DNA from: Sulfurovum sp.
Lineage (GTDB): Bacteria; Campylobacterota; Campylobacteria; Campylobacterales; Sulfurovaceae
Assembly (NCBI GenBank): GCA_030949325.1
Contig: JAUZSQ010000084.1
Coordinates: forward strand, 1-64,000
Direction: 5' to 3'
DNA length: 64,000 nucleotides
Part shown: piece after piece, positions 1-11,138 of the stretch
Layout: every line of letters starts with the position of its first letter
How positions within the stretch are numbered: position 1 is the stretch's first letter
Notes under the pieces: generated by a model
The model's input: only the letters and a program-made list of their open reading frames with translations
Databases searched by the model: none
What the model was told of the DNA's origin: nothing
Translations under genes and position numbers: made by a program

Positions 1-1070
1 AAGACACAAGTAACTGCTTCATTCTTAGCAACTATTGCCGTACAAAAATTTGAAGATGCATTGCCACTGTATAGACAAGCCAAAATATTTAAAAATAGAT
101 TTGGGGTTCCATTTAGTGATACTACACTCTCCAATTGGATGATAAAAGCTTCTGAAAAACTCAAACCTTTTAAGCAGAAGACTTAAGAGAGACTCTTAGA
201 GAATGAATATATACAAGCAGATGAGACTACACTACAAGTGGTGAATGCACACAAAAGGCAAAGCAACGAAGAAATCCTATATATGGCTAGGTGTAGGAAT
301 GGATAAATATAAAGTAGTCTATATGCACTATGCCAACAATAGAAGTGCCGTAGTAGCCTCTGAACTCTTTAAAGGTTTTAATGGCTATCTCCAAACAGAT
401 GGATATGCTGGATATAATGCTACAGTCCAAACAAATGATATGACACATTTAGCGTGTTGGGCTCACGCGAGGAGAAAGTTTGCAGATATAGTCAAATCAG
501 GAGTCAGTGACCTAGAAAGTAAGCGTTATGCACAAGAAGCCATAATACTTATACAAAAACTCTATAAAATAGAAAGAGAAATCAAAAGATGACCCTCCTG
601 ATAAAAAACTACTCATCAGAAAGAGAAATCTCAAGCTATCATCAACACCATAAGAGAATGGATTAACACAAAGTTCTATAAAGCACAAGAACTTGCTGGT
701 GCTATTGCTAAAGCATTTGTGTATCTTAATAATCAATTTGCTAAGTTAGAAGTCTATCTCACCGATGGCAGACTCAATATAGATAACAATGGAGCAGAAA
801 ACCATATAAGACCTATGGTACTTGGTAGGAAGAATTGGTTATTTGCTACATCTGTTAAAGGTGCTGAGGCTATTGCTACTTGGTACACTATTATAGAGAC
901 TGCTAAGGCTAATGGATTGGAACCATATCACTATTTGAAGTATCTTATGACTGAGTTTCCTTATTATCAAAGGGATGGTAGAGATATTGAAGCGTTGTTA
1001 CCTTGGAATGTAAGTGATGATGGGGTAGTTAGGATTTCTTAGGGGTTGGTGGGGTTATTATGGGGGTTAC
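1..1070 (+). mobile_element. IS66-family element, 3' part of a transposase with several frameshifts (left end outside the window)
   Basis: ORFs 245-592 and 719-1042 are near-identical to the IS66-like transposase at 27199-28206 (DGYAGYN...LACWAHARRKF...NNGAENHIRPMVLGRKNWLFA). Both copies end in ...GGGGTTATTATGGGGGTTAC, at 1070 and 28234. Confidence 0.9.
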
Positions 1071-1402
1071 GTTTTATGTGCTTTTTTATAAAATTTAAAT
1101 TGTTTCAGTAGGGTATGGGCGTTTTCTCTTTGTAGTAGTTTCAAAAGTGCTTTTGCTGTAAATGATTTGAAGTGTCTCATACTCTTAGCAACATCATCAC
1201 TTTGAACGATAAGGTGTATATGATTTTCAAGCATTACATAGGCATAGAGTTTGAGGTTTTCTTCTTTTTGTAAATGTTTTAAGCTTTGAATCAATATATC
1301 GACACTCTCTTTTCGTGTAAATATCGGTAACCAATTAAGTATCGTACACGTTACAAAATGTGGATGTGTTGGTTCATGTATTTTATATCTACTTCGTCCC
1401 AT
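1067..1402 (-). pseudogene. REP-associated (RAYT/Y1) transposase, 3' end removed by the IS66 insertion
   Basis: MGRSRYKIHEPTHPHFVTCTILNWLPIFTR...YVMLENHIHLIVQSDD: HUH motif (NHIHLI) of Y1 transposases. The ORF runs into the IS66 right end at 1070. Confidence 0.8.
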
Positions 1403-1451
1403 GGGTATAGTATAGCTCTTTTATTTGAATAGTTTGGTTAGTGTTGTGTGT

Positions 1452-1515
1452 CTCGTATGCATTCCCACCGAGGACGGTGGGAACGAGAAAGGGCAGACAC
1501 AGAGGTCTGCCCCTA
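1452..1515. repeat. REP-like double hairpin upstream of the RAYT gene
   Basis: Perfect stems TTCCCACC-gaggac-GGTGGGAA (1462-1483, with an outer TCTCG/CGAGA) and GGGCAGAC-acagag-GTCTGCCC (1491-1512). Confidence 0.7.
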
Positions 1516-1531
1516 CTTACTTGTCATACTA

Positions 1532-2095
1532 TTACCCTCTCGCAAAAAACCACATAAAAGCAAACATCAAACCCGAAGATTTGGCGATACTTTCGTCAAA
1601 GATGAAGGCTTTGGCTTCTGAGATGCTCAGGGTAATGACTTCGATTTCTTCGGAGTCTATCCCTCCTCCTTCGCTGACTTTCATCGTTTCATCTACTTGG
1701 GCATAATACAAGGTTTGCTTAGACCCTGCGAAGCCTACTGAGCTGTGAAAAGAGGTGATTCTTTGCATATCTTCTACTTTGACGGCATAGCCACATTCTT
1801 CTTCTATCTCTTCTTTGGCAATCTCTATGAGGCTTAGGTCTTTATCTACTATTCCTGCACAAAGTTCTACGGTCATACCATTTTGATTGTTGCAATAGAC
1901 AGCAGGACGAAACTGTTTGACTACGATAAAGGCTTCTTTGTCACGGTGATAAATGAGTATAGCTACAGAATCATGGGCTTGTATGAGTTCCCAAGTCTTG
2001 GCTTGGTTGTTTTGCTCATATCTGGCTAAAGAAGTTTTGATGAAATGTGCGTTGACTAGAGGTTCTAGTTGAAAATTTTGAATCTTAGATGACAT
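1532..2095 (-). CDS. NUDIX hydrolase
   Basis: Nudix-box-like GIVDKDLSLIEIAKEEIEEECGY. Confidence 0.85.
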   Translation of the reverse strand: MSSKIQNFQLEPLVNAHFIKTSLARYEQNNQAKTWELIQAHDSVAILIYHRDKEAFIVVKQFRPAVYCNNQNGMTVELCAGIVDKDLSLIEIAKEEIEEECGYAVKVEDMQRITSFHSSVGFAGSKQTLYYAQVDETMKVSEGGGIDSEEIEVITLSISEAKAFIFDESIAKSSGLMFAFMWFFARG

Positions 2096-3389
2096 GGTCT
2101 ATCCTTATACTGCGTTGTTCCAAAGTATGCCAGATAAATGGTTTACCTTGGGTTTTGATATGCTCCAAAAGTTTGGTCTTATTCTCTTTGGCATTTTTGA
2201 TATTGACGGTTTTATATTTGGTGGTACTCGTAGCCTCATATTTGGTCATCTTCTTCAAGATAGTACGCTTGGCACTTTTACGGCTCAATACTTTCATAGG
2301 GTTAATCCAGCGACCATTTTTGGTCAATCCAAAATGTAGATGTGGTCCTGTACTGCGTCCTGTGCTTCCTACATGACCAATAATCTGTCCTTTTTTGACA
2401 TAAGAGCCTCGCTTGACACGAATACGGCTTTGGTGTGCGTACAAGGAGACATATCCTCCATCGTGCTTAATCTTGACTACCTTACCATAGCCTCCCATAT
2501 AGCCAGAGAATATCACCCTCCCTGCATTCACAGCCAACAACGGTGTACCTCGTTTTGCTCCAAAGTCTGTGCCATGATGGGGACGATAACGCTTCAGTAT
2601 CGGATGAAAACGCCGACGTGAAAAAGAAGAGGTAATCCGTGCATGACGCAAAGGCATGATAAAGCGATGCTTTTTACCTTTGACCTTGACACGTCTTGTA
2701 TAGGTGACTTTCTTTCTGCCCTTGACCGTATACGCCTGAGATTTCTTGCTACTGGTATAGCCATATCCGTCCTCATCGGCATAAATAAGTTGTTTTTTAC
2801 CTTTGGAATCTAGCATCGCTATCTTGATATGTGGCATATAATAAGGCTTTCCCATACGCGTCTTTTGCACATAGATAAAAGAAAGCGTATCACCTTTTTT
2901 GAGTCCTCTGGTATTGACTGTGCCTTTGAGAAGCTGTGACATTTTATCAGCAAGGGCAGGATAGTGCAAGGTTTTTTTGATGTCGGTGTGAGGATTAGAA
3001 TAAATAGTTACCGTGGCACTATACTCTTTTTCTTTGTACGAAATAGGGATAATATCAAAAATAAAACGCCCACTCCTTCGCTCTTTGGCAAGACGAATTT
3101 GCATCTCTTCCCCAATAGGCACAAGCACTTGTTCAATAGACTCATCAGTATCTTTGAGGACATAAAATGCTTGATTGGCTTGAATTTCTGAAAGATATTT
3201 ACTATCTTCTTCCGAAATACCACTATCTACGGCAAACTCCATCCCCTGTCTTTGCACATATTGCGAAAAGCTTTCACCCTTTTGCCATGTCTGTACACTC
3301 AGCTTCGCACCAAACAATACAGAAGACAAGCACAGCGACACTAGAAACACCCAAACCATACTCACGTTGATACCTTTGACACTTCTCAT
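2085..3389 (-). CDS. M23 family metallopeptidase (murein endopeptidase)
   Basis: HHGTDFGAKRGTPLLAVNAGRVIFSGYMGGYGKVVKIKHDGGYVSLYAHQSRI...GSTGRSTGPHLHFGL; N-terminal signal/TM segment. Confidence 0.92.
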   Translation of the reverse strand: MRSVKGINVSMVWVFLVSLCLSSVLFGAKLSVQTWQKGESFSQYVQRQGMEFAVDSGISEEDSKYLSEIQANQAFYVLKDTDESIEQVLVPIGEEMQIRLAKERRSGRFIFDIIPISYKEKEYSATVTIYSNPHTDIKKTLHYPALADKMSQLLKGTVNTRGLKKGDTLSFIYVQKTRMGKPYYMPHIKIAMLDSKGKKQLIYADEDGYGYTSSKKSQAYTVKGRKKVTYTRRVKVKGKKHRFIMPLRHARITSSFSRRRFHPILKRYRPHHGTDFGAKRGTPLLAVNAGRVIFSGYMGGYGKVVKIKHDGGYVSLYAHQSRIRVKRGSYVKKGQIIGHVGSTGRSTGPHLHFGLTKNGRWINPMKVLSRKSAKRTILKKMTKYEATSTTKYKTVNIKNAKENKTKLLEHIKTQGKPFIWHTLEQRSIRIDHVI

Positions 3390-3513
3390 ACTTCACTACC
3401 CTCTTGTAAATCTACTGCCATTATACAACAGTTGAATGTATTTATCCCAAGATATGACTAAACTTTTACTATATTGTTAGTATAATCAACCTACTAAATA
3501 TCAAAGGATTACT

Positions 3514-4197
3514 ATGTACAAAATAGTACTGCTCTCTGTCTTCTCTTTACCTCTTTTTGCAGGGTTTTTCCCTTCTACTGTCCATACTTCTGTGCAATCG
3601 GTCAATGACACATCTATCATGCTACAAAAGCCCTTTATGCATAATGGTATGACTGCTGTCGTCGTACATAGTTATGACAAGACGCTTCATGCTATTAACT
3701 CTCGTTTGACTCAAACGGGCTTAGATGGTACTAGCATACTTATCTCAGCTGACATCATACACCATGATGAACTCCCTACAGTCAAAACCACCGTGCGTAA
3801 GGGCGACAAAGTCATAGGTGGATACCTCTATAACAATGTCTTGGTTCTAGCTCCTGATGCTGATACCTATGCACGAGTGACCAAAAGCTATAACAAAAAG
3901 TGGATACATCCTGACCTATTTGCACTCTATCTCTCCGTAGAAGGAGAAGGCAGAGCTACCAAAGCTAACCTACTACACTTTGCTAAGAAATATCAAGTCG
4001 GTCTCATTTATATCGTACACAAAGATTCAGAAGTCCTCCTTGACCCTATTTCAGGTGTAGTCATCGCCAAGAAAGCCCGTATAGGTAGCGTGAGCCAAGG
4101 AAAGTTTCCCTTTTATATGCGTTTTGATAGTATAGAGAGTGGTTGGTTTGGTGGCAGTGAAACAGGCAATTATTATCAAGCTGTAGGAGCGTTATAA
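3514..4197 (+). CDS. PgbA-N-terminal-like exported protein
   Basis: Signal peptide followed by FAGFFPSTVHTSVQSVND, similar to the plasminogen-binding protein N-terminal family of Campylobacterota. Confidence 0.6.
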   Translation: MYKIVLLSVFSLPLFAGFFPSTVHTSVQSVNDTSIMLQKPFMHNGMTAVVVHSYDKTLHAINSRLTQTGLDGTSILISADIIHHDELPTVKTTVRKGDKVIGGYLYNNVLVLAPDADTYARVTKSYNKKWIHPDLFALYLSVEGEGRATKANLLHFAKKYQVGLIYIVHKDSEVLLDPISGVVIAKKARIGSVSQGKFPFYMRFDSIESGWFGGSETGNYYQAVGAL

Positions 4198-5589
4198 TGT
4201 TAGACAAAAAAGCGATTCAATACTTTGAAACACTCTTAGGCAAAGAAAATGTGTATTCAGACAAAGCCCATCTCATTGCCTATTCTTATGATGCAACGCG
4301 TACACGTTTTGAGCCTGAGGCTGTGGTATTTCCTAGAGATGAAGCAGATGTCTCTGATATTCTCATCTATTGTAATACCCATCAAATCGTCATCACCCCT
4401 AGAGGGGCAGGTTCGGGCTTTACAGGTGGGGCATTGCCAACCAATGGTGGTATCATACTTAGGCATGGAAAAGCACATGAACAAAATCCTTGAGATTGAT
4501 ATGCAAAATATGGTAGCCGTCGTACAACCTGGACTCATCAATATGGATTTACAAAATGCCGCAGCAGAAGTAGGCTTGATGTACCCTCCTGACCCTGCGA
4601 GTGAAGCCTACTCTACCCTTGGTGGCAATGTCAGTGAAAATGCAGGAGGAATGCGTGCTGCGAAGTATGGCATTACCAAAGATTATGTCATGGCTTTACG
4701 TGCTGTGCGTAGCAATGGTGATATTATCCGTGCAGGAAAACGTACTATCAAAGATGTAGCAGGATACAACATAGCAGGTATTCTTATCGCTTCAGAAGGC
4801 ACACTAGCCGTCCTTACAGAGATTACACTCAAGCTCATCCCCAAACCCAAATATACCAAAGGCTATATGGGTATTTTCCCTAGCGTTGATGATGCGATGA
4901 ATGCTGTATTCAAATCTCTAGCCTTGGGTGCAAATCCTGTGGCAATGGAGTTTATGGATGCGCTTGTTGTCCAAGCCCTCAAAGAAAAGTTAGGGGTAGA
5001 TTTACCTGCTGAAGCTGGGGCATTGCTCATTGGTGATGTCGATGGCAATGTACCCGAAGAAGTCGCCTTTCAGCTCGAAACCCTCGAAGCGTCTTTCAAG
5101 GCAAACAATGCCCAATCCTTTATCGTTGCTCGTGATGAAGCCCATCGTAATGAACTATGGTACGCACGACGTAATGCTTCTCCTGCTATCACTATCTTTG
5201 GGAACAAAAAGCTCAATGAAGATATTTCTGTACCTCGTTCTATGTTACCAAAGGCACTCGAAAATATTTATGCCATTGGCAAAAAGTATAACTTCAAAGT
5301 CCCTTGTTTTGGTCACGCAGGAGATGGCAATATTCACGTCAATGTCATGGTAGAAGATGGCTCAGACGAAGAAGCCTTACACCGAGGTCACCAAGCCATA
5401 GAAGAGATTTTCCAAATGGTCGTTGATATGGGTGGGACACTCTCAGGTGAGCATGGTATCGGTACGTCCAAAGCACCTTTTATGGGTATTGCTTTTAACG
5501 ATATGGAAATACAACTCTTTAAAGACATCAAGAAATCATTTGACCCCAACAATATTCTCAACCCTGGGAAAATGGGATTACCCAACTAA
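4197..5589 (+). CDS. glcD: FAD-linked oxidase, glycolate oxidase subunit GlcD-like (frameshifted near 4460)
   Basis: ORFs 4197-4493 and 4249-5589 together give a full GlcD: PRGAGSGFTGGALPTNGG...GGNVSENAGGMRAAKYGITKDYV...GEHGIG...DPNNILNPGKM. Confidence 0.85.
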
Positions 5590-5644
5590 GTGATACAGTC
5601 AAATACCCCATTCAAGTCTCTTTTTAAAAATTATTACCTTTTTT

Positions 5645-6427
5645 TTGAGAGACTTTTACAAAGACCTCTTTGATGATAAATTAAGCCATTATGCATCAAG
5701 TTTGAGTTGGAGTACTATTTTCTCTATTATCCCTCTCTTGGTCATTACCCTCTCTGTTTTTACCACGATGCCTTTGTTTAATTCTATGTATGACAAAGTC
5801 GAAGCACTCATTTTTTCCAACCTCTTGCCTACTGAGTCCAAAGAAATCATGCGATACATCAATACCTTTATGGAGAACTCTGATAAGCTAGGCTATGTAG
5901 GAGCATTTTATGTCACTTTTGCCTCCATAATGTTTTTTAAAAATTATGATTATATTGTCAATAAAATTTTCAACACCCCCTCACGTCGTATTTTTCAAGC
6001 TTTTAAAACCTATATACTCTTAGTCCTTATCATCCCTACTTTGATGGCTAGTTCTTTTTATCTCTCTGCTGTACTTCAAGTGTATTTGGACAAAAGCAGT
6101 ATCACGAGCATGATTCATCTCTATAGTATATTACCCTACTTCATCGTATGGATGATGTTTTATGTAGCTTACCAACTCTCTCCCAATACAGACATAGAGA
6201 TTTCTTCTGCCCTCATTAGCTCTTTTATCACCTCTTTGGTATGGTATTTGAGTAAAAGTGCCTTTGTGTTTTATGTCTTACACAACAAAACGTATGCCAG
6301 TATCTATGGTAGTGTTTCTACTTTACTCTTCTTCTTTTTGTGGATTTATATCTCTTGGGCTATTTTTATTCATGGCTTGAAGTTTTGTGCCTTACTCAAC
6401 CAAGGCGAAGAGATAGAAAGTATATAA
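5645..6427 (+). CDS. YihY/virulence factor BrkB family membrane protein
   Basis: DKLSHYASSLSWSTIFSIIPLLVITLSVF...YGSVSTLLFFFLWIYISWAIFIHG; multiple TM segments. Confidence 0.85.
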   Translation: MRDFYKDLFDDKLSHYASSLSWSTIFSIIPLLVITLSVFTTMPLFNSMYDKVEALIFSNLLPTESKEIMRYINTFMENSDKLGYVGAFYVTFASIMFFKNYDYIVNKIFNTPSRRIFQAFKTYILLVLIIPTLMASSFYLSAVLQVYLDKSSITSMIHLYSILPYFIVWMMFYVAYQLSPNTDIEISSALISSFITSLVWYLSKSAFVFYVLHNKTYASIYGSVSTLLFFFLWIYISWAIFIHGLKFCALLNQGEEIESI

Positions 6428-7610
6428 ACCCGCACTCAAAAGCAATAATACCCATAACTTTTTGGAAAATATCGCCCCTAAAGAAAGCATGATATAAGGT
6501 ACTAGCATCCACAAAGGAAAGCCTACTTCATAGCTCTCTTGTGGCAAAGCAAAGAGTCCTAACAATAGCGTATCGAGCATATCCCCATAACCTACAAGAT
6601 GCAAAAGCATCACCAAAGGGTAAAACACAATAAATGCCAAAGATAAAAAAGGCGACAAAAGCTGATAAAGGCTTGTCACTTCAAAAATACCATGTACCAC
6701 AGGAAGCATCAAGACAAAGATACCAAAGGTCATCCATACCGTCACTACAAGGGCATGAAAGTTTTTGCTATACTGTAAGAGTAAAAAGATATAAAACACC
6801 CCTGAGACAGAAAGCCAAAAAGACAAAGAGACCAATAAAGAAGGAAATAATAAGACAAGACTCAACACAATACTGCTCAAGAAAGTAAAGCTCAAAAGCT
6901 CCATCCCCAACAACAACACGACCCATCCTACCAATACCATCGCATACGAACGCAACAATGAAGGAGGGAAATCTACCAACCATACATACAAACCCAAAAC
7001 CGTCATTGCCACCAGTCCCACATCAAAAAGGGCATGACGATAAGGGAAAAACTTTTGTTGCCAAGGACGATAGCCAAACAAAAGCACCCCATACACCAAA
7101 CCCCAAAGTATCCCCAAATGAAAACCACTCAAAGCCACCAAATGACTCACCCCAAGCCTTGCTATTTGTTGACGTAAGCTAGGGTCTATAGAAGTAGCAA
7201 AAAAAGATAGCCTTATAAAAGCTTTGTAAATGTGGGTCACTATGAGCAGACGCTACTTTGGCTAAAAGTCTGTCTTTACCTGTACTGTCTAAGCGTACTT
7301 GCTTCTTTATCTTACTTTTGATATAAAATGTACCTAAGTAGTCAGTAAATCCTATACTGTCATTAGGGAAGATTTGTACACGTAATCGGTACTGATTGAA
7401 GTCTTTTTTGAGATGTGTAGTGGTATAAAAGTGCAATCCCTCATCACTTTTGAGTTTAAGCACTTGATAACGTTTGTTTTTCTTGGTTTTTTCATATGCC
7501 AAAGTCACATGGGCATAAGTATAATAAAAAGGCTTGGTGATAAACCCTTGATATTCTTGATAGCTAAACAAAAGACGTATCACAATGAGTAGCAAAAGAA
7601 AAGCCATCAC
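6392..7610 (-). CDS. comEC: ComEC/Rec2 competence protein (frameshifted near 7200)
   Basis: ORFs 7179-7610 and 6392-7240 join: ARLGVSHLVALSGFHLGILWGL. The break lies at an A7 run. Confidence 0.8.
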
Positions 7611-7666
7611 CTTGATAAAGCCTGTCTCTCAGGAAAGAGTTTGGGCTTTTCTAACTGCATGAGATA

Positions 7667-9593
7667 TTAGCCTATAAAAGGCATTTCTGCATTTATCGTC
7701 GCTTCCTGCATAGGAATATCACTGTCTTCATACTCTATAGAAAAAGCAGGAGTATGGCTCTTATCCACAAAGCGTGTAAAGTTTTTCTGAAAGACCAACG
7801 TCACGGTACCCGTAGGTCCATTTCTTTGTTTGCCAATAATAATCTCGGCATCTTCTTCAGATTTCTTACTAAAGTCAGAAGAATATTCTTTGCCATCAGC
7901 CTTGGCTTTCATCTCTTTTTTCTTTTTCCATGGCTTCACGATAGACATCATCACGATACACAAACAAAATAATATCAGCATCTTGTTCAATCGCACCTGA
8001 CTCACGCAAATCTGAAAGCATAGGACGCTTATTGTCCCTACTCTCCACCCCACGATTGAGCTGAGAGAGTGCGATAATCGGGATTTGAAGCTCTCTTGCT
8101 AGTTGCTTCAAACCTCGGGATATTTCAGATACCACTTGCTGTCGCCCCTCTTTATTGTCCCCTGACATCAATTGTAAATAGTCAATCACTGCCATCGTAA
8201 TCTCAGGATGCTGAGATTTGAGCTTACGCAATTTGGAACGTACATGATGAATCGTCGCATATCCCCCATCATCTACAAACAATTTCTTCTGAGAGAGTTC
8301 TTGTGTCGCAGCTGAAAGTTGAGACCACTGCTCATCCCTCAAATCCCCTACCCTCAGAGATTGCAAAGGTATAGAAGTCTTTGCCGAAAGCAATCGAAGC
8401 ATCAACTGCTCAGCAGGCATTTCCAAAGAAAAAAACGCCACCCCCTCATCACGCTCTAATGCTTTAAGTGTCATATTGAGGACAATTGCTGTATTATGAG
8501 TCACCGTCATATCCTCAAGCAAAAACAAATGATTCCCATCCAAAACAAAACCATAATAATCATCTACTTTATCATATTGGACTTTGATATCAGAATCTTC
8601 CAACTCTTTAGTAAATTCAAAACTATCATTTATAAACTTTAATTTAGAAAAATCTAATTTAGTTTTATACCCCTTATAATTAGTCTTAAATTTATCAGAC
8701 TTTGTTATATACTCAGATACTTCTATATTTAGAATATCTCCATGTGTATGGCGACCTTCATTTCGTGAGCGTTTCAATGAAAGAATATGAGACTTATTTA
8801 CACGATAATCAATGCCTTTATTTTGGCGTACCCAATACATCTCTTCTCGACCAGATGCTAACGAAAGTACATTACGAGGAGTAGAATCATCTCCCATTAG
8901 TCTATCCCCTATACAAACATCTTCTACTTTTTTGAGTGTACCATTATACATGAGGACATGGGTTCCCTTTCCTAGACATTTCCCCATGGCAGGACGTGCT
9001 GCGATAATGACCAAATCTCCTTTGCCAAAACCACTTGTTTTGTCGTTGAGGTCTTTGAATCCTGTGTCTGTACCAATGAGACGAGAATTACCCAAGAGTT
9101 TGAGACGTTCTATCTCTCCCATCATGGCTAGAGTAATTTCTTTGGATTCTCTAAAGTCTTCTGAGGTAGAATTTTGGGTGATTTCATAGAGCTTTTTTTC
9201 TACTAGGTTCATGACCTCATCAGCAGGTAAATCGTCTTCTATGGTGACTTTTTTAATCTCTGTTGCCAATCTTGCCAAGGCTCTTTTTGTAGATTTGGCT
9301 TTAATCTCTTTGACATAGGCTGAGGTATTACTAATAGGATTGGCAGAGAGTAAATCAAGCATAGCCACTTCATCAAAATGCTTGGTACTGATTAACTTAC
9401 TCCGTAAAAACTCATCATCTAAAGGTTTTTCTTCATTGTACAAAGATTCCATCGCTTCAAAGATATGTTGATGAAAAGGCAGATAAAAATCAGGGGCTTG
9501 TAATTGACTCGCAATCTCTTCATAGACTTCTGGGTCAAAGATAATAGCAGAAAGCACAGCCCGTTCGATATTGAGATTGTACATATTATCCAC
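7667..9593 (-). CDS. dnaB: Replicative DNA helicase DnaB, intein-containing (frameshift near 7920)
   Basis: N-terminal DnaB domain, RPAMGK|T P-loop, [50 protein letters not shown]. The C-terminus continues in another frame ([29 protein letters not shown]). Confidence 0.95.
8493..8978 (-). other. Mini-intein (162 aa) in the DnaB P-loop
   Basis: Interrupts MGK^T. Starts with Cys ([33 protein letters not shown]), contains a block-B-like [11 protein letters not shown], ends [24 protein letters not shown], +1 residue Thr. No LAGLIDADG motif seen. Confidence 0.93.
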
Positions 9594-10654
9594 TAAGCAT
9601 TCTCCTTGGCAAATTTTTCTACTTCGAGTACAAATCTATCGACCAATTCTTTCTCAGGTAAACGTGCCACCACTTCACCTCGAAGCATCACCAGTCCTGC
9701 CCCTTTGCCATAGGCTATGGCTACATCAGCATGTTTGGCTTCACCAATGGCATTGACCACGCATCCCATGACAGAGACATCCATCGGGGTTTTGATATGG
9801 GCTGTTCGGCGTTCTACTTCTGCTACGGCTGTGACCAAATCGGCTTCTATCCGTCCACAAGTAGGACAAGAAATGATATTGAGTCCTTCTTTGATACGTC
9901 CTGAGTCTTTGAGTATGGCTTTGCCTACTTTTATCTCTTCTTCAAGTTCTCCTGTGATAGAAATACGCATCGTATCGCCTATTCCATCCAAAAGCAATGC
10001 ACCCAGTCCTATAGCAGATTTGATAGTAGCGTGAAAGATAGTCCCTGCTTCAGTCACACCCAAGTGAAAAGGATAGGCATTTTTGGGACGCAAAAGTCTA
10101 TAGGCATCGACGGTTCTATCGACATCGGAAGCTTTGAGTGAGATTTTGATATCCGTAAAGCCCAAGTCTTCCAAGAATTTGATATTGTACTCAGCCGATG
10201 CTACCATACCCTCAGCCGTCGCTCCATACTTTTGGTCAAACTCTTTTTCTAGGCTTCCTGCATTGACCCCTATGCGTATAGGGAGGTTTCTTTCTTGACA
10301 AGCCTTGACTATCTCTTTGATACGATATTTCTCACCAATATTACCAGGATTGAGACGAATACAATCGACCCATTTGGCAGCTTCGAGTGCCAATTTATAA
10401 TTATAATGAATATCGGCAATAAGAGGAAGAGAAATTTGTGATTTAATCGCTTGAAGAGCCAAAGCATCTTGCATATCTGGCACAGCCACACGCACCATAT
10501 CAGCCCCTGCAAAGTGCAAACGGTTGATTTGTGCTACAGTAGCTTCAATGTTATGCGTATCCGAATAGGTCATAGACTGCACCGAAATAGGTGCATCTCC
10601 ACCTACGGCTACATCGCCTACATAAATCTTTTTGGTTGGGATTCTTGGTTTCAT
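9593..10654 (-). CDS. ispG: (E)-4-hydroxy-3-methylbut-2-enyl-diphosphate synthase
   Basis: [28 protein letters not shown]...[11 protein letters not shown]...ISCPTCGR. Confidence 0.95.
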   Translation of the reverse strand: MKPRIPTKKIYVGDVAVGGDAPISVQSMTYSDTHNIEATVAQINRLHFAGADMVRVAVPDMQDALALQAIKSQISLPLIADIHYNYKLALEAAKWVDCIRLNPGNIGEKYRIKEIVKACQERNLPIRIGVNAGSLEKEFDQKYGATAEGMVASAEYNIKFLEDLGFTDIKISLKASDVDRTVDAYRLLRPKNAYPFHLGVTEAGTIFHATIKSAIGLGALLLDGIGDTMRISITGELEEEIKVGKAILKDSGRIKEGLNIISCPTCGRIEADLVTAVAEVERRTAHIKTPMDVSVMGCVVNAIGEAKHADVAIAYGKGAGLVMLRGEVVARLPEKELVDRFVLEVEKFAKENA

Positions 10655-10719
10655 TATTAGCCCTTCTCGCTATACTTTCGTTATTTTAGCGAAATAAGCT
10701 AGAAGGGATATTAAGAGAA

Positions 10720-11068
10720 TTAAAAACTTACTTGTGTGCCTTTAAAATCTTTATTAAGAGTGGTAGTTCCTTCTCCTGGTATTACATATGAGACTTGAAC
10801 TTTGTTAGCATTGATACCATTTGCTATAATAGCTACAGTAAGAGCTGGATTAGTACAACCTGCTGCAGATGTATTTTCAACCCCTGTTGCCGTATATTCT
10901 GCTATTACATTCGTAAAACAAGTCTTCACATCAGCTAAAATTGCTACTTTCTTCGCATCATCCCTAGTAGCTGCCAACTTCGGGATAGCAACGAGCTGCC
11001 AATATGCCTATAATAACAATCACAAATATCAATTCTATCATGGTAAATCCTTTTCTCATCGTGTTCAT
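10720..11068 (-). CDS. Type IV pilin/pseudopilin-like protein (frameshift near 10990)
   Basis: MNTMRKGFTMIELIFVIVIIGILAA then, in another frame, VAIPKLAATRDDAKKVAILADVKTCFTNV. Confidence 0.8.
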
Positions 11069-11138
11069 AATAAACTCCTGTGTATAATCGGTAGTATCAA
11101 TTCAATAATTGACCTAACTTTATTATATTCTCTTATCC

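Noticed and set aside
7667-8053. Programmed frameshift in dnaB producing two isoforms
   Set aside because: No slippery-site and stimulator evidence could be established, and similar slips occur in many unrelated genes of the window, so sequence error is more likely.
8702-9189. Plus-strand ORFs 8702-8884 and 8812-9189 inside dnaB/intein
   Set aside because: Antisense to a well-supported coding region with no recognisable motif; treated as spurious.
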